Below are positions 16,580 to 25,864 of a stretch of DNA of 64,000 nt, piece by piece. The position numbers were made by a program, and so were the translations under genes. The stretch spans positions 1-64,000 of the forward strand of contig JAEEVW010000010.1 in NCBI GenBank assembly GCA_016291085.1, given 5' to 3'. Within the stretch, counting starts at the first letter, position 1. Every line of letters starts with the position of its first letter. Under the pieces are notes generated by a model. That model was given only the letters and a program-made list of their open reading frames with translations. It made no database searches and was not told where the DNA came from. Origin of the DNA: Prevotella sp. Lineage in GTDB: Bacteria > Bacteroidota > Bacteroidia > Bacteroidales > Bacteroidaceae.

Positions 16580-18100
16580 ATGGCAAAGAAAGCACTTTTG
16601 ATGATTCTCGACGGATGGGGAATCGGTAAGCATGGTAAGGGTGACGTGATTTTCAATACGCCGACTCCGTATCTCGATTTGTTGACAGCCACTTCGGCTC
16701 ACTCTCAGTTGATGGCCTCTGGCGAGGACGTTGGTTTGCCCGATGGTCAGATGGGTAACTCTGAGGTGGGTCACCTCAATATCGGTGCTGGTCGAATTGT
16801 TTACCAGGACCTCGTGAAGATCAACCGCGCCTGCAAGGATGGTTCTATCATGGAGAATCCTCAGGTAAAGGCTGCTTATTCATACGCAAAGGAGAACAAC
16901 AAGAAGCTGCACCTGATGGGTCTTACTTCTGACGGTGGTGTGCACTCAAGCCTTGATCACTTGTTTAAACTCATCGAGATTGGTAAGGCTTATGGCCTGA
17001 AGAATCAGGTGTTTGTTCATTGCTATATGGACGGTCGTGACACCGACCCCAAGAGCGGTAAGGGCTTCATCGAGCAGGTATCGAAGGTTTGTGCTGATAA
17101 CGATGCTGCTATCGCTTCAATCGTTGGTCGTTTCTACGCGATGGACCGCGACAAGCGTTGGGAACGTGTTAAGGAAGGTTACGACCTGATTGTTAACGGT
17201 ACAGGTAAGCAGGCTACTGATATGGTTCAGGCCATGCAGGAGAGCTACGATGAGGGCGTAACTGACGAGTTCATCAAGCCTATCCACAACAGTAGCGTTA
17301 ATGGTTGCATTGAAGAGGGCGATGTTGTTATCTTCATCAACTTCCGTAACGACCGTGCCAAGGAGATGACCATCGCGCTGACTCAGGAGGATATGCCAGA
17401 GCAGGGTATGAAGACCATTCCTGGCTTGCAGTACTACTGCATGACCCCATACGATGCAAACTTCAAGGGTGTTCACATCCTGTTCCCAAAAGAGAACGTA
17501 GAGGACACGCTGGGTGAGTATCTCTCCAAGCAGGGCAAGAAACAGCTCCACACAGCAGAGACAGAGAAGTATGCTCACGTGACCTTCTTCTTCAATGGTG
17601 GTCGCGAGGCTCCATACGATGGTGAGGATCGTATCCTGGTTCCTTCTCCAAAGGTGGCTACCTACGACCTGAAGCCAGAGATGAGTGCCTACGAGGTGAA
17701 GGATAAGCTGGTGGCTGCTATCAACGAGGCTAAGTACGACTTCATCGTTGTGAACTTCGCTAATGGTGATATGGTAGGTCACACTGGTATCTACAACGCT
17801 ATTGCTAAGGCTGTTTGGGCTGTTGACAACTGCGTTCGCGAAGTCATCGAGGCTGCTAAGGCCAACGACTACGAGGCTATCATCATCGCTGACCACGGAA
17901 ATGCTGACAACGCCATCAACCCCGATGGTACACCAAACACCGCTCACTCGCTGAACCCCGTTCCCTTCATCTATGTCACCAACAACAACTCGGCTACGGT
18001 GAAGGACGGTCGTCTGGCTGACGTTGCTCCTTCTATCCTCCATATCATGGGACTGGAGCAGCCTTCAGACATGACGGGTGAGAACCTGATTACGGATTAA
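16580..18100 (+). CDS. gpmI: 2,3-bisphosphoglycerate-independent phosphoglycerate mutase
   Basis: Glycolytic enzyme (506 residues) interconverting 3- and 2-phosphoglycerate in the cytoplasm with two metal ions. The alkaline-phosphatase-like domain is visible at both ends: [14 protein letters not shown] at the N-terminus, catalytic Ser61 in [17 protein letters not shown], and C-terminal metal ligands in NGDMVGHTG and [11 protein letters not shown]. The central phosphotransferase domain has [13 protein letters not shown]. Length is normal. The codon bias looks strong (frequent GGT, CGT and AAG), as expected for a highly expressed housekeeping gene. Confidence 0.97.
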   Translation: MAKKALLMILDGWGIGKHGKGDVIFNTPTPYLDLLTATSAHSQLMASGEDVGLPDGQMGNSEVGHLNIGAGRIVYQDLVKINRACKDGSIMENPQVKAAYSYAKENNKKLHLMGLTSDGGVHSSLDHLFKLIEIGKAYGLKNQVFVHCYMDGRDTDPKSGKGFIEQVSKVCADNDAAIASIVGRFYAMDRDKRWERVKEGYDLIVNGTGKQATDMVQAMQESYDEGVTDEFIKPIHNSSVNGCIEEGDVVIFINFRNDRAKEMTIALTQEDMPEQGMKTIPGLQYYCMTPYDANFKGVHILFPKENVEDTLGEYLSKQGKKQLHTAETEKYAHVTFFFNGGREAPYDGEDRILVPSPKVATYDLKPEMSAYEVKDKLVAAINEAKYDFIVVNFANGDMVGHTGIYNAIAKAVWAVDNCVREVIEAAKANDYEAIIIADHGNADNAINPDGTPNTAHSLNPVPFIYVTNNNSATVKDGRLADVAPSILHIMGLEQPSDMTGENLITD

Positions 18101-18113
18101 AAGATTATCAAAT

Positions 18114-18190
18114 AACAACGGATTTCACGGATTGAACGGATATTCTAAGTCTAGTATGGCTTAATCCGTTTAATCCGTGAAATCTGTTGT
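18114..18190. terminator. Long palindrome between convergent genes (family A, copy 2)
   Basis: Left arm AACAACGGATTTCACGGATT, right arm AATCCGTGAAATCTGTTGT, central loop of about 21 bases. It sits between the 3' ends of gpmI and the minus-strand esterase, like copy 1 at 7442. Confidence 0.75.
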
Positions 18191-18217
18191 GTTTACCCTA
18201 TTGTTTTGTTTGATGGA

Positions 18218-19033
18218 TTAGAAACTGCGAAGCCAGGCTTTTAGTTCGAGCATCATTTCGAAGTGGTAGGTAAACGACTGACGGATGCCAAAGCCGTGTC
18301 CTCCAGAGGGATAGATGTGCATCGAGGTGGAAACACCATGAGCATTGAGTTGCTCGTAGTAGTTCAGGCTGTTGGCGGGAGGTACAGCACGGTCGTCGTG
18401 AGCCAAAGCCAAGAAACAACGAGGAGTCTTTTTGTTGACGTGCTGTTCGTTGCAATACTCGTTTACCAGCTTTTGCTTGGGACTTTTTCCTAACAGATTG
18501 TCGCGCGACCCCTGATGGGTAATGCCCTGTTCCATCGAGATGACGGGATAGAACAATATCTGGAAGTTGGGCATTGCGTCGCTGGTGGCATGGGTGGCAA
18601 CGGTAGATGCCAAATGTCCGCCAGCTGAGAAGCCCATGATGCCTACGTCGTTGGGGTTGATATGCCAAGCCTCAGCATTTCTCCTCACCAGTCGCATCGC
18701 CTCCTCAGCATCCTCGGCAGGTACGGTATAGTGACCATGAGGCATGCGGTACTTCAAGACAATAAGGGCAATGCCTTGTTCATTGAAGAAGGGTGCCCAA
18801 TCAAAGCCTTCGTGCTGCATGGCCAAGTGGGTGTAACCGCCTCCAGGACAACAAAGAATAGCACGTCCTGTAGCTTTCTTCTCATCGGGCAGGAAGACGG
18901 TAATCTTCGCCATGTCCTCTGGGTCGCCATTGCTGGTACGTGGACCTTCTGGCCAAAGATTCATTTCGGTACCCTTCTGGGCTGATGCCATTGCCGATAC
19001 GAACATCATGAGGAAAAACAATACTTTTTTCAT
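18218..19033 (-). CDS. Exported alpha/beta-hydrolase (acetyl-esterase-like)
   Basis: 271 residues with a signal peptide (MKKVLFFLMMFVSAMASAQ). The fold shows the oxyanion segment CCPGGGYTHLA, nucleophile elbow GFSAGGHLAS, an acid region LALAHDDRAVPP and a C-terminal His in PSGGHGFG. This set matches BD-FAE/Axe-type carbohydrate acetyl esterases. The divergent neighbour is a sialate O-acetylesterase family enzyme, so both may remove acetyl groups from plant or mucin glycans. The two genes diverge from back-to-back -7 boxes. Confidence 0.85.
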   Translation of the reverse strand: MKKVLFFLMMFVSAMASAQKGTEMNLWPEGPRTSNGDPEDMAKITVFLPDEKKATGRAILCCPGGGYTHLAMQHEGFDWAPFFNEQGIALIVLKYRMPHGHYTVPAEDAEEAMRLVRRNAEAWHINPNDVGIMGFSAGGHLASTVATHATSDAMPNFQILFYPVISMEQGITHQGSRDNLLGKSPKQKLVNEYCNEQHVNKKTPRCFLALAHDDRAVPPANSLNYYEQLNAHGVSTSMHIYPSGGHGFGIRQSFTYHFEMMLELKAWLRSF

Positions 19034-19055
19034 AAATTATTAGCTTTATTGCTTG

Positions 19056-19063
19056 CAAAGGTA
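19056..19063 (-). promoter_or_regulatory. -7 box for the esterase gene (divergent pair)
   Basis: TACCTTTG on the minus strand, about 22 bases upstream of the esterase start. Confidence 0.6.
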
Positions 19064-19075
19064 CGAAATTATTCG

Positions 19076-19083
19076 TATCTTTG
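19076..19083 (+). promoter_or_regulatory. -7 box for the sialate O-acetylesterase gene (divergent pair)
   Basis: TATCTTTG followed by CGCC, 30 bases upstream of the ATG at 19114. Confidence 0.65.
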
Positions 19084-19113
19084 CGCCATTAAAGCGATAA
19101 AAACTTTTGAACT

Positions 19114-20568
19114 ATGAATAAAAAGATTCTTTCTTTACTCTTCGCAACGTGCCTGACAATGGGAGCTCAGGCCAAAGTAAAGCTGCCTCATTTGGTAAGT
19201 GATAACATGGTGATACAACAACAGACAGACGTCCGCCTGTGGGGGTGGGCCAAGCCTGGCAAGAAGGTGACTGCCACCACGTCGTGGAGTCAGGAACGTA
19301 GTGAGGCGATGGCCGACAAACAGGGCCGTTGGCTGTTGACGGTGAAGTCGCCCAAGGCCAGTTACGAGCCGTTGTCGATTACCTTTGACGATGGTGACGG
19401 GCAGGTGACTATCCAGAATGTGGTGGCTGGCGAGGTATGGGTCTGTGCCGGACAGTCGAACATGGAGATGCCTGTCAAGGGTTTTGGCAATTGTCCTGTG
19501 TTGAACTACAACCAGGAAGTGTTGCATGCCGCAGGCAAGCGACAGGTACGCTCTGCCAAGATTCCCAGCATCATGCGCATGACTCCACAGGAGGATGCCG
19601 ACACCGAGTGGCGCGAGTGTTCGCCCCAGACTGTTGGCGAATTCTCTGCTACGGGCTATTTCTTTGCCAAGGTGGTGAATCAGGCCCTCGATATTCCCAT
19701 CGGACTCATCGAGGCCAACAAAGGCGGTAGTCGCGTGGAAAGTTGGCTGACCAAGGAGAATCTGGAGAAATACACCCAAGAGCCTACGGACACGATGGGT
19801 ATCGTCAACTTCAAGAAGGAGTGGGACTACCATCGTGCACTGGTATGGGGCAACGGCACGTTCAACCCCATTCTGAACTATACCGTCAAGGGCATTCTGT
19901 TCTATCAGGGCTGTTCGAATGTGGGCGATCCAGGCAACCAATATTCAGAGCGTCTGAAGTTGTTGGTGGAGCAGTGGCGCTCGCAGTTTAAATTGGGCGA
20001 GATTCCTTTCTATTTCGTTCAGATAGCACCTTTTGACAGTGGCGACAAGCAGGGAACCTGGAATGCTTTGTTGCAGGAGCAACAGTTCCGTGCGTCACAG
20101 ATTATTCCCAATAGCGGACTGGTGTGCACCAACGATGCTGTCTATCCTTACGAGGGCACTCAGATTCACCCTGCCCAGAAGCAGAAGGTGGGCGAGCGCT
20201 TGGCTTTCCTGGCACTGAACAAGACCTACGGCATGAGTAGCGTCATCTGCGAGAGTCCGTCGTATAAAGACATGATCATCAAGGGCGACACCATCATGCT
20301 TCACTTCAACAACGAGTGTGGCGCCATCAGTCGTTTCGAGAAAATCGAGGGCTTCGAGATAGCAGGCAACGACCGCGTATTCCATCCAGCAAAGGCAAGT
20401 CATTTCTGGCAACCTGGTGGAGGCTATTGGGACGAGTGCATCGTGGTGTCCAGCCCTGAGGTCAAGGAACCTGTGGCTGTGCGCTACTGCTTCCGCAACT
20501 GGCTGTTAGGCAATCTGGCAAATGCCGGTGGGCTGCCCTTATTCCCGTTCAGAACAGACAATTGGTAA
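19114..20568 (+). CDS. Sialate O-acetylesterase family SGNH hydrolase, exported
   Basis: 484 residues with a signal peptide (MNKKILSLLFATCLTMGAQA). An N-terminal beta domain (KLPHLVSDNMVIQQQTDVRLWGWA) precedes the SGNH catalytic core. Catalytic Ser115 lies in VCAGQSNMEMP; the C-terminal His is likely His352 in TQIHPAQKQ. It probably removes O-acetyl groups from sialic acid, xylan or pectin in the periplasm. The 3' end is followed directly by a palindromic repeat element and then the Nudix gene. Confidence 0.9.
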   Translation: MNKKILSLLFATCLTMGAQAKVKLPHLVSDNMVIQQQTDVRLWGWAKPGKKVTATTSWSQERSEAMADKQGRWLLTVKSPKASYEPLSITFDDGDGQVTIQNVVAGEVWVCAGQSNMEMPVKGFGNCPVLNYNQEVLHAAGKRQVRSAKIPSIMRMTPQEDADTEWRECSPQTVGEFSATGYFFAKVVNQALDIPIGLIEANKGGSRVESWLTKENLEKYTQEPTDTMGIVNFKKEWDYHRALVWGNGTFNPILNYTVKGILFYQGCSNVGDPGNQYSERLKLLVEQWRSQFKLGEIPFYFVQIAPFDSGDKQGTWNALLQEQQFRASQIIPNSGLVCTNDAVYPYEGTQIHPAQKQKVGERLAFLALNKTYGMSSVICESPSYKDMIIKGDTIMLHFNNECGAISRFEKIEGFEIAGNDRVFHPAKASHFWQPGGGYWDECIVVSSPEVKEPVAVRYCFRNWLLGNLANAGGLPLFPFRTDNW

Positions 20569-20664
20569 AAGTAAAAGAGTGATACCCCTACCAAACCTCC
20601 CCGAGGGGAGGCTTCAGATCACTCCCCCTCGGGGGAGACGGAGAGGGGCCAAAAGTAAAAGAGT
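20567..20664. repeat. 70-bp palindromic element flanked by 14-bp direct repeats
   Basis: AAAAGTAAAAGAGT occurs at 20567-20580 and again at 20651-20664, bracketing a GC-rich palindromic block (CCAAACCTCCCCGAGGGGAG, then TCCCCCTCGGGGGA). The block closely resembles an in-frame segment of rnr (33904-33969). The right direct repeat runs into the Nudix start codon. Confidence 0.8.
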
Positions 20665-20668
20665 AAAA

Positions 20669-21196
20669 ATGGAGCATCCCTTAGAGAAATTCAAGTATTG
20701 TCCTGTCTGTGGCAGTAGTCATTTTGAGGTCAATAACTTCAAAAGCAAGAAGTGTCAGGACTGTGGGTTTACGTACTATGCGAACCCCTGTTCTGCTACG
20801 GCTGCTTTCATCGTCAACGACAAACAAGAGATGCTAGTTGTGCGACGCGCCAAGGAACCTGCCAAGGGGACGCTCGACCTGCCAGGTGGCTTTGTCGATA
20901 TGGGCGAAACGGTAGAACAGGGAATGCGTCGCGAAATCAAAGAGGAAACGGGTCTCGACATCGAGGAAATCCAGTATCTCTTTTCCTCGCCCAACGTCTA
21001 TATGTATAGCGGCATGGGTGTCCACACGCTCGATATGGACTTCTTAGTTCCCGTGCATGGCGATGTTCCTGCCATCAAGGCTGCTGACGATGCTGCTGAG
21101 GCATTGTGGATTCCCATCAGCGAGGTCAATCCTGCTGAGTTTGGTCTGACCAGCATCCGTAATGCTGTCATTCGTTTCTTGCAAGAATATAAATAA
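20669..21196 (+). CDS. Nudix hydrolase with N-terminal zinc ribbon
   Basis: 175 residues starting MEHPLEKFKYCPVCGS. The reading frame extends upstream into repeat DNA, so this ATG is chosen. A zinc ribbon (CPVCG, then CQDCG) precedes the Nudix box GGFVDMGETVEQGMRREIKE followed by ETGLDI, matching GX5EX7REUXEEXGU. This arrangement is like NudC or ADP-ribose-type pyrophosphatases that cleave nucleoside diphosphate derivatives; the substrate is not determinable here. The stop lies 7 bases before the protease start. Confidence 0.9.
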   Translation: MEHPLEKFKYCPVCGSSHFEVNNFKSKKCQDCGFTYYANPCSATAAFIVNDKQEMLVVRRAKEPAKGTLDLPGGFVDMGETVEQGMRREIKEETGLDIEEIQYLFSSPNVYMYSGMGVHTLDMDFLVPVHGDVPAIKAADDAAEALWIPISEVNPAEFGLTSIRNAVIRFLQEYK

Positions 21197-21203
21197 TGTA
21201 ATC

Positions 21204-23321
21204 ATGAAGAAATTAGTTGTTTTAAGTGTTTTAGTGCTGATGTGCTTGGGCACGTGGGCACAAGGCGTTCAGAAACTGTCGCGTGACATCCGCCAGCTGA
21301 TAAATCAGACGACTTTACAAGAGCATCGTGCTCAAGGTGAAAAGCAGCATGAAACGGTTCGTGCTATGATTCGTTTCAATGGCAACGCAGAGACAGTGAT
21401 GGCTGAATATGGTTGCAAGGCCATCACCAGTATTGGTGACATTTACGTAGCCGATATACCTGTCAGCCAGATGAAAGCATTGGCAGACGACGAAAAAGTG
21501 GAGCGTATCGAGAACCATATGGGTGGCAAGGTGCTGATGGATGTTGCACCTAAGTGGATCAACTCTCCTGCCATCTATGAAGACACCCGCTTGCCTCAGG
21601 CCTACACGGGCAAGGGGGTTCTGTTGGGTATCATCGATGTGGGCTTGGAGGTGACACACCCCAACTTCTATAATGCAGACGGAACGACCTTGCGTGTCAC
21701 TCGCTTTCTTGATCAGTTTGCCGCCAACGATGAATCATTCGGCCAGCCCATTGAACTGGGGCGTGAATATACCACCGAGGCAGATATCAAAGCCAAAGGC
21801 TATTCTGGCGACAGCTATCGTCAATATCACGGCACTCACTGCTTAGGTATTTCAGCAGGTTCTGGTCATACGACACCTTATCGTGGTGTGGCCTACGAGG
21901 CCGAATTGGCAGCAGCAGATTCAAAGGTCGCTGGCGATTCCAACTTCGGCTCTGCCAACGAACTCGCGCTGATGAAGTACCTGTTCGACTATGCTGACGA
22001 GCGCCAGATGCCGTGTGTCATCACTTATAGCATCGGGTTCAATGCCCTGCCTGGCGATTGTATACTCTTTGAAGAAGGCATCTCTCAGTTGGTTGGTCCT
22101 GGCCATATTTTGGTGGCAGCGGCAGGCAATGCAAGCAGTGAACCTGGCTATGTCTGCAAGCCGAAAGGTATGGCGGCAGCAGGTACCAGTTTGAAGGATG
22201 ACAAAAGCGGAATGGCCTTTCTCTACAGCAAAGATCCGTTTACTTTGAAGGTCATTAGCAAACACAAGGAGCCTGTGGATGGTTCGCTGAAGGGCGACTC
22301 GCTGGTTTATACACCCACTGAGGATGTGGTCAAGAAGCAACTCGCTGGCAAGTTGGTGACAGTCGAAAAGGCCGACACTTGCTACACCATTACTTTCACT
22401 CGCGACGAAACTGATACAGATGCAGGTGCTGTGTTATTCGTAATAGAGGGTGAGAACAGTTTCGTGCAACTGTTGGTAGAGTCAAGTCAAGACTTTACCA
22501 ACGATACTGAGACAGATCCGCGTTGTGGCAATGCTACCAACGATCATTGCGTTGGCTTGCCGGGTTGTCTGCCCAGCGTTGTCACTGTGGGAGCCCTTAA
22601 TGCACGTCCGGAATTCATCAACATCAATGGAGAAAAGCAGACTAAGTGGGGCGGGCGCAGTGAAGAAGGAACCATCGCTTTGTTCTCGTCACAAGGACCC
22701 ACTCTTGATGGACTCATCAAACCCGATGTGGTCACGCCTGGCGTCAATATTCACGCTTCTGCCAACAGCCACTACGAGGAGGACTATGGCGCAGTGTTAG
22801 TGACAAAGAGCACCTTTGAAGGTCGCGAATATCCTTGGATAGCCATTTCTGGTACCTCAATGGCTACTCCTTGTATGGCGGGCATTGTCGCTTTGTGGCT
22901 ACAGGCTAACCCCACGCTATCGCCTGACGATGTGAAGCGTGTTATTCGCGAGACGAGCCATCCAATGGGTGACGGGATTCCCAACAACACCTACGGCTAT
23001 GGCCTCGCTGATGCTTATGCTGGCGTGCTGAACATCCTCGGGTTGCCAACAACCATTAAGGAACTCTCGCAGCACCAGCCTTCGGCACTGACCATCAGAC
23101 CTGCTGATGGTGGCATCCGTCTGTCGTTCAATCAGGCACCCGCAAAGCCTTTCACCGTTCGTGTGTATGCTGTATCGGGCCAGTTGCTGGGCGAGCAGGC
23201 TGTGCGTCCTACCGCTTCGACTGACTATCTTCTGCCCCTTAGCAATGCTTCTGGTATCTGCGTTGTGCAGGTCAATAGTCCAGAACAGGGCGTTACAGGC
23301 TCAGAACTGATTAGACAATAA
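21204..23321 (+). CDS. Subtilisin-like S8 serine protease with T9SS-like C-terminal domain
   Basis: Exported protease of 705 residues. The start at 21204 gives a clean signal peptide (MKKLVVLSVLVLMCLGTWAQ). Catalytic triad: Asp145 (IIDVGLEVTHP), His209 (HGTHCLGISAG), Ser552 (SGTSMATPCMAG). A long insert of about 150 residues between the His and Ser motifs resembles a PA- or CUB-like accessory region. The last 80 residues (VRVYAVSGQLLGEQA, then SGICVVQVNS) look like a type-IX secretion C-terminal sorting domain. A role in extracellular protein degradation is likely. It is 19 bases upstream of the amylase gene. Confidence 0.9.
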   Translation: MKKLVVLSVLVLMCLGTWAQGVQKLSRDIRQLINQTTLQEHRAQGEKQHETVRAMIRFNGNAETVMAEYGCKAITSIGDIYVADIPVSQMKALADDEKVERIENHMGGKVLMDVAPKWINSPAIYEDTRLPQAYTGKGVLLGIIDVGLEVTHPNFYNADGTTLRVTRFLDQFAANDESFGQPIELGREYTTEADIKAKGYSGDSYRQYHGTHCLGISAGSGHTTPYRGVAYEAELAAADSKVAGDSNFGSANELALMKYLFDYADERQMPCVITYSIGFNALPGDCILFEEGISQLVGPGHILVAAAGNASSEPGYVCKPKGMAAAGTSLKDDKSGMAFLYSKDPFTLKVISKHKEPVDGSLKGDSLVYTPTEDVVKKQLAGKLVTVEKADTCYTITFTRDETDTDAGAVLFVIEGENSFVQLLVESSQDFTNDTETDPRCGNATNDHCVGLPGCLPSVVTVGALNARPEFININGEKQTKWGGRSEEGTIALFSSQGPTLDGLIKPDVVTPGVNIHASANSHYEEDYGAVLVTKSTFEGREYPWIAISGTSMATPCMAGIVALWLQANPTLSPDDVKRVIRETSHPMGDGIPNNTYGYGLADAYAGVLNILGLPTTIKELSQHQPSALTIRPADGGIRLSFNQAPAKPFTVRVYAVSGQLLGEQAVRPTASTDYLLPLSNASGICVVQVNSPEQGVTGSELIRQ

Positions 23322-23340
23322 CAACACAAAAATAACTACT

Positions 23341-25236
23341 ATGAAAAAGATTTTATTGATAACCGCCATTCTGATGGCAAACGTAATGACAATGAGTGCA
23401 GCGAAACAGAAAGTAACCATCAGTCGTATTGACCCTACCGACTGGTATGTGGGCATGAAGAATCCCTCGCTACAGTTGATGGTGTATGGCAATAACATTG
23501 CCAGCGTAAAGGAAGTGACCACCGATTATCCTGGTGTCGTTATCGATAGTGTGGTGCGCCTCGATTCGCCCAACTACCTATTAGTATATATGAACCTGCG
23601 CGAGGCTCAGGCTGGTACGATGACGCTGAAGTTCGACAAGCTGAAGGCCAATTACACGCTGAAGCAGCGCGAGATGGCAGGTTCGAAACGCAGGGGATTC
23701 ACCAATGCCGACGTGCTCTATATGCTCATGCCCGACCGCTTTGCACAGGGCGCAGGGCACAATCCGCAGGTGAAGGGTATGCGTGCCTATAAGGAAGACC
23801 GCACCCGGCCCTCGCTGCGTCATGGTGGCGACCTGAACGGCATTCGCGAACACCTCGACTATTTCAATGAGTTGGGTGTGACGGCTCTGTGGCTGACGCC
23901 TGTCTTGGAGAATGATTCACCCGACGACGAACGTGGCTTCTCGACTTATCACGGCTATGCGACGACGGACTATTATCGTGTAGACCCGCGTTTTGGTACG
24001 AACGAGGACTATCGTCGCTTGTGTGATGAGGCTCATGCAAAAGGCCTTAAGGTGGTGATGGACATGATTTTCAACCACTCGGGTTTTGAGCACCCTTGGA
24101 CGTTCGACATGCCTACGAAGGATTGGCTGAACCTGCCCCAGTGGCTCGTCGAGTCGAAGGGTACTTCAAAGGCTGAGGGCACCAGTTTCCTGCAAACCTC
24201 ATACAAGTTGACTCCTGTGATGGATCCCTATGCATCGAAGGTGGACTTGAAGGAGACTACCGAGGGTTGGTTTGTGCCCACCATGCCTGACCTGAACCAG
24301 CATAATCCCCACCTGATGCGCTATCTTATCCAGAACTCCAAGTGGTGGATTGAGACGGTGGGTATCGACGGCATCCGCATGGATACCTATCCGTATGCCT
24401 ATGCTGATGCGATGGCTCAGTGGATGAAGGAAATCGACGAGGAGTATCCCAACTTCAATACCGTTGGCGAGACGTGGGTGACAGAGCCAGCCTATACGGC
24501 TTCGTGGCAGAAGGACTCGAAACTGTCGAAGAACAATTCGTATCTGAAGACAGTGATGGACTTCTCGTTCTACGATAAGCTCAACCAGGCAAAGCACGAA
24601 GAGACTGACCCGTGGTTCTCGGGCTTGAATCGCCTCTACAACTCGTTCGTCTACGACTATCTGTACCCCAATCCGCAGAGCGTGATGGCGTTCATCGACA
24701 ACCACGATACGGACCGTTTCCTGGGTAACGGTAAAGACACGCTGGCGCTGAAGCAGGCTCTCGCCTTGCTGCTCACCGTACAGCGCATTCCACAGCTCTA
24801 TTATGGTACGGAGATTCTGATGAACGGTACCAAGGAGGTGACAGATGGTAACGTGCGCAAGGACTTCCCTGGCGGATTCCCAGGCGACGAACACAACGCG
24901 TTCGCCCGCGAGGGTCGCACCAAGGCTGAGCAACAGATGTTCACGTGGCTTTCTCGTCTGCTCCATTGGCGCAAGGGCAACGACGTCATCACAAAGGGCC
25001 GTCAGACGCAGTTCATTCCCTTCAATGGCATCTACGTCATCGCCCGCCAGTATCAGGGAAAGACCGCTCTCACCGTCCTCAACGGCACCAGCAAACCTGC
25101 CACGATGGAGGTGAAGCGCTATCAGGAGGTCATTGGCTCTGCAACCCGTGCGAAGGACATCCCCACAGGCCGCTACTACGATCTCTCGCAAGACCTGACG
25201 CTTAAGCCCCGCCAGTCGCTCGTCTTGGAGTTCTAA
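23341..25236 (+). CDS. GH13 alpha-amylase / neopullulanase-like, exported (SusA-like)
   Basis: 631 residues with a signal peptide (MKKILLITAILMANVMTMSA). An N-terminal Ig-like domain (about residues 22-120) precedes the GH13 barrel beginning at DVLYMLMPDRFAQG. Catalytic residues by motif: nucleophile Asp348 (GIDGIRMDTYPY), acid/base Glu377 (VGETWV), and Asp457 (DNHDTDRF). The layout matches SusA-type neopullulanases and cyclomaltodextrinases that cut starch oligosaccharides in the periplasm. No SusC/SusD pair is present in the window. It is followed by a GC hairpin and a gene-free repeat region. Confidence 0.93.
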   Translation: MKKILLITAILMANVMTMSAAKQKVTISRIDPTDWYVGMKNPSLQLMVYGNNIASVKEVTTDYPGVVIDSVVRLDSPNYLLVYMNLREAQAGTMTLKFDKLKANYTLKQREMAGSKRRGFTNADVLYMLMPDRFAQGAGHNPQVKGMRAYKEDRTRPSLRHGGDLNGIREHLDYFNELGVTALWLTPVLENDSPDDERGFSTYHGYATTDYYRVDPRFGTNEDYRRLCDEAHAKGLKVVMDMIFNHSGFEHPWTFDMPTKDWLNLPQWLVESKGTSKAEGTSFLQTSYKLTPVMDPYASKVDLKETTEGWFVPTMPDLNQHNPHLMRYLIQNSKWWIETVGIDGIRMDTYPYAYADAMAQWMKEIDEEYPNFNTVGETWVTEPAYTASWQKDSKLSKNNSYLKTVMDFSFYDKLNQAKHEETDPWFSGLNRLYNSFVYDYLYPNPQSVMAFIDNHDTDRFLGNGKDTLALKQALALLLTVQRIPQLYYGTEILMNGTKEVTDGNVRKDFPGGFPGDEHNAFAREGRTKAEQQMFTWLSRLLHWRKGNDVITKGRQTQFIPFNGIYVIARQYQGKTALTVLNGTSKPATMEVKRYQEVIGSATRAKDIPTGRYYDLSQDLTLKPRQSLVLEF

Positions 25237-25249
25237 GAATACTTCGAAT

Positions 25250-25281
25250 ATTGGGCGCCCACATTTATGCGGGCGCCCAAT
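25250..25281 (+). terminator. GC-rich hairpin after the amylase gene
   Basis: Perfect 11-bp arms ATTGGGCGCCC and GGGCGCCCAAT around a 10-base loop. There is no T-tract, so terminator function is inferred; the GGGCGCCC core also recurs in the array at 60755. Confidence 0.6.
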
Positions 25282-25305
25282 CATTTAAAAACACCAATCA
25301 TTGCC

Positions 25306-25400
25306 TTAGTTTTATCAAACGTTGATGCAGTTTTATCATCCATCGTCGCAGTTTTATCATCCATTGGCGCAGTTTTATCATCCATTGACGCCGTTTTAAC
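25306..25400. repeat. 21-bp tandem array (four units plus a partial)
   Basis: Units at 25306, 25327, 25348, 25369 and a partial at 25390. The consensus starts GCAGTTTTATCATCCATTG and is exactly 21 bp long. Confidence 0.85.
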
Positions 25401-25489
25401 TTTACAAGGGACCTCGTAACCTTTTATCCAGCACCTTCCCATCTTTTACTACCCAAGTGTAAGTGTTTTTCACCCGTTTTGCTACCTCC

Positions 25490-25580
25490 GGAGTCTGCAC
25501 GTGTTACCCCGAGGAGTCTGCACGTGCAACCTCGAGGGGTCTACAATTGTTACCTCGAAGGCCAGCTATAACGGCCTCGA
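25490..25580. repeat. 23-bp tandem array (three units plus a degenerate fourth)
   Basis: Units at 25490, 25513 and 25536, beginning GGAGTCTGCACGTG or GGGGTCTACAATTG and ending ACC-CGA; a degenerate unit continues to 25580. Several units contain small palindromes (CACGTG, CAATTG). Confidence 0.8.
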
Positions 25581-25596
25581 TATCCAGATCTTGGAC

Positions 25597-25680
25597 GGCG
25601 CGGAGACATTCTTAGATCGGCGCATAGACATTCTTTGGGCGGAGCATAGAAATTCTCTGCACGGGGCAGAAATCGGGTCG
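25597..25680. repeat. 22-bp tandem array (three units plus a partial)
   Basis: Units at 25597, 25619 and 25641 share GG-GC-AGA-ATTCT; a partial follows at 25663. With the two preceding arrays it fills most of the gap between the amylase gene and the candidate RNA. Confidence 0.75.
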
Positions 25681-25840
25681 ATGATGGCTACTTTGCCGAA
25701 GATGCAAAAGTAGCAATACTCAAAAGAAATCACAGAACCGAACCGTAATCACCTACTGAGAACCTATCCTACGTTTCAAGAATTCGCCCCGTGTTTCAAA
25801 AGTTTTTGTGGGAAGATTTTGGCGTTAGAAAAATAATTTG

Positions 25841-25848
25841 TATATTTG
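25841..25848 (+). promoter_or_regulatory. -7 box of the candidate structured RNA / DUF4236 operon
   Basis: TATATTTG followed by CATCG, with TTTTG upstream near 25818. Predicted transcription start is about 25856, just before the closing stem of the structured element. Confidence 0.65.
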
Positions 25849-25864
25849 CATCGTGTTTCGTAAG

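Noticed and set aside
24199..25284. Minus-strand 361-codon frame within the amylase gene
   Set aside because: Antisense shadow of conserved GH13 motifs, with no promoter or ribosome-binding site.
25501..25713. Plus-strand 70-codon frame in the gap after the amylase gene
   Set aside because: It is a translation of the 23- and 22-bp tandem arrays with no start context.
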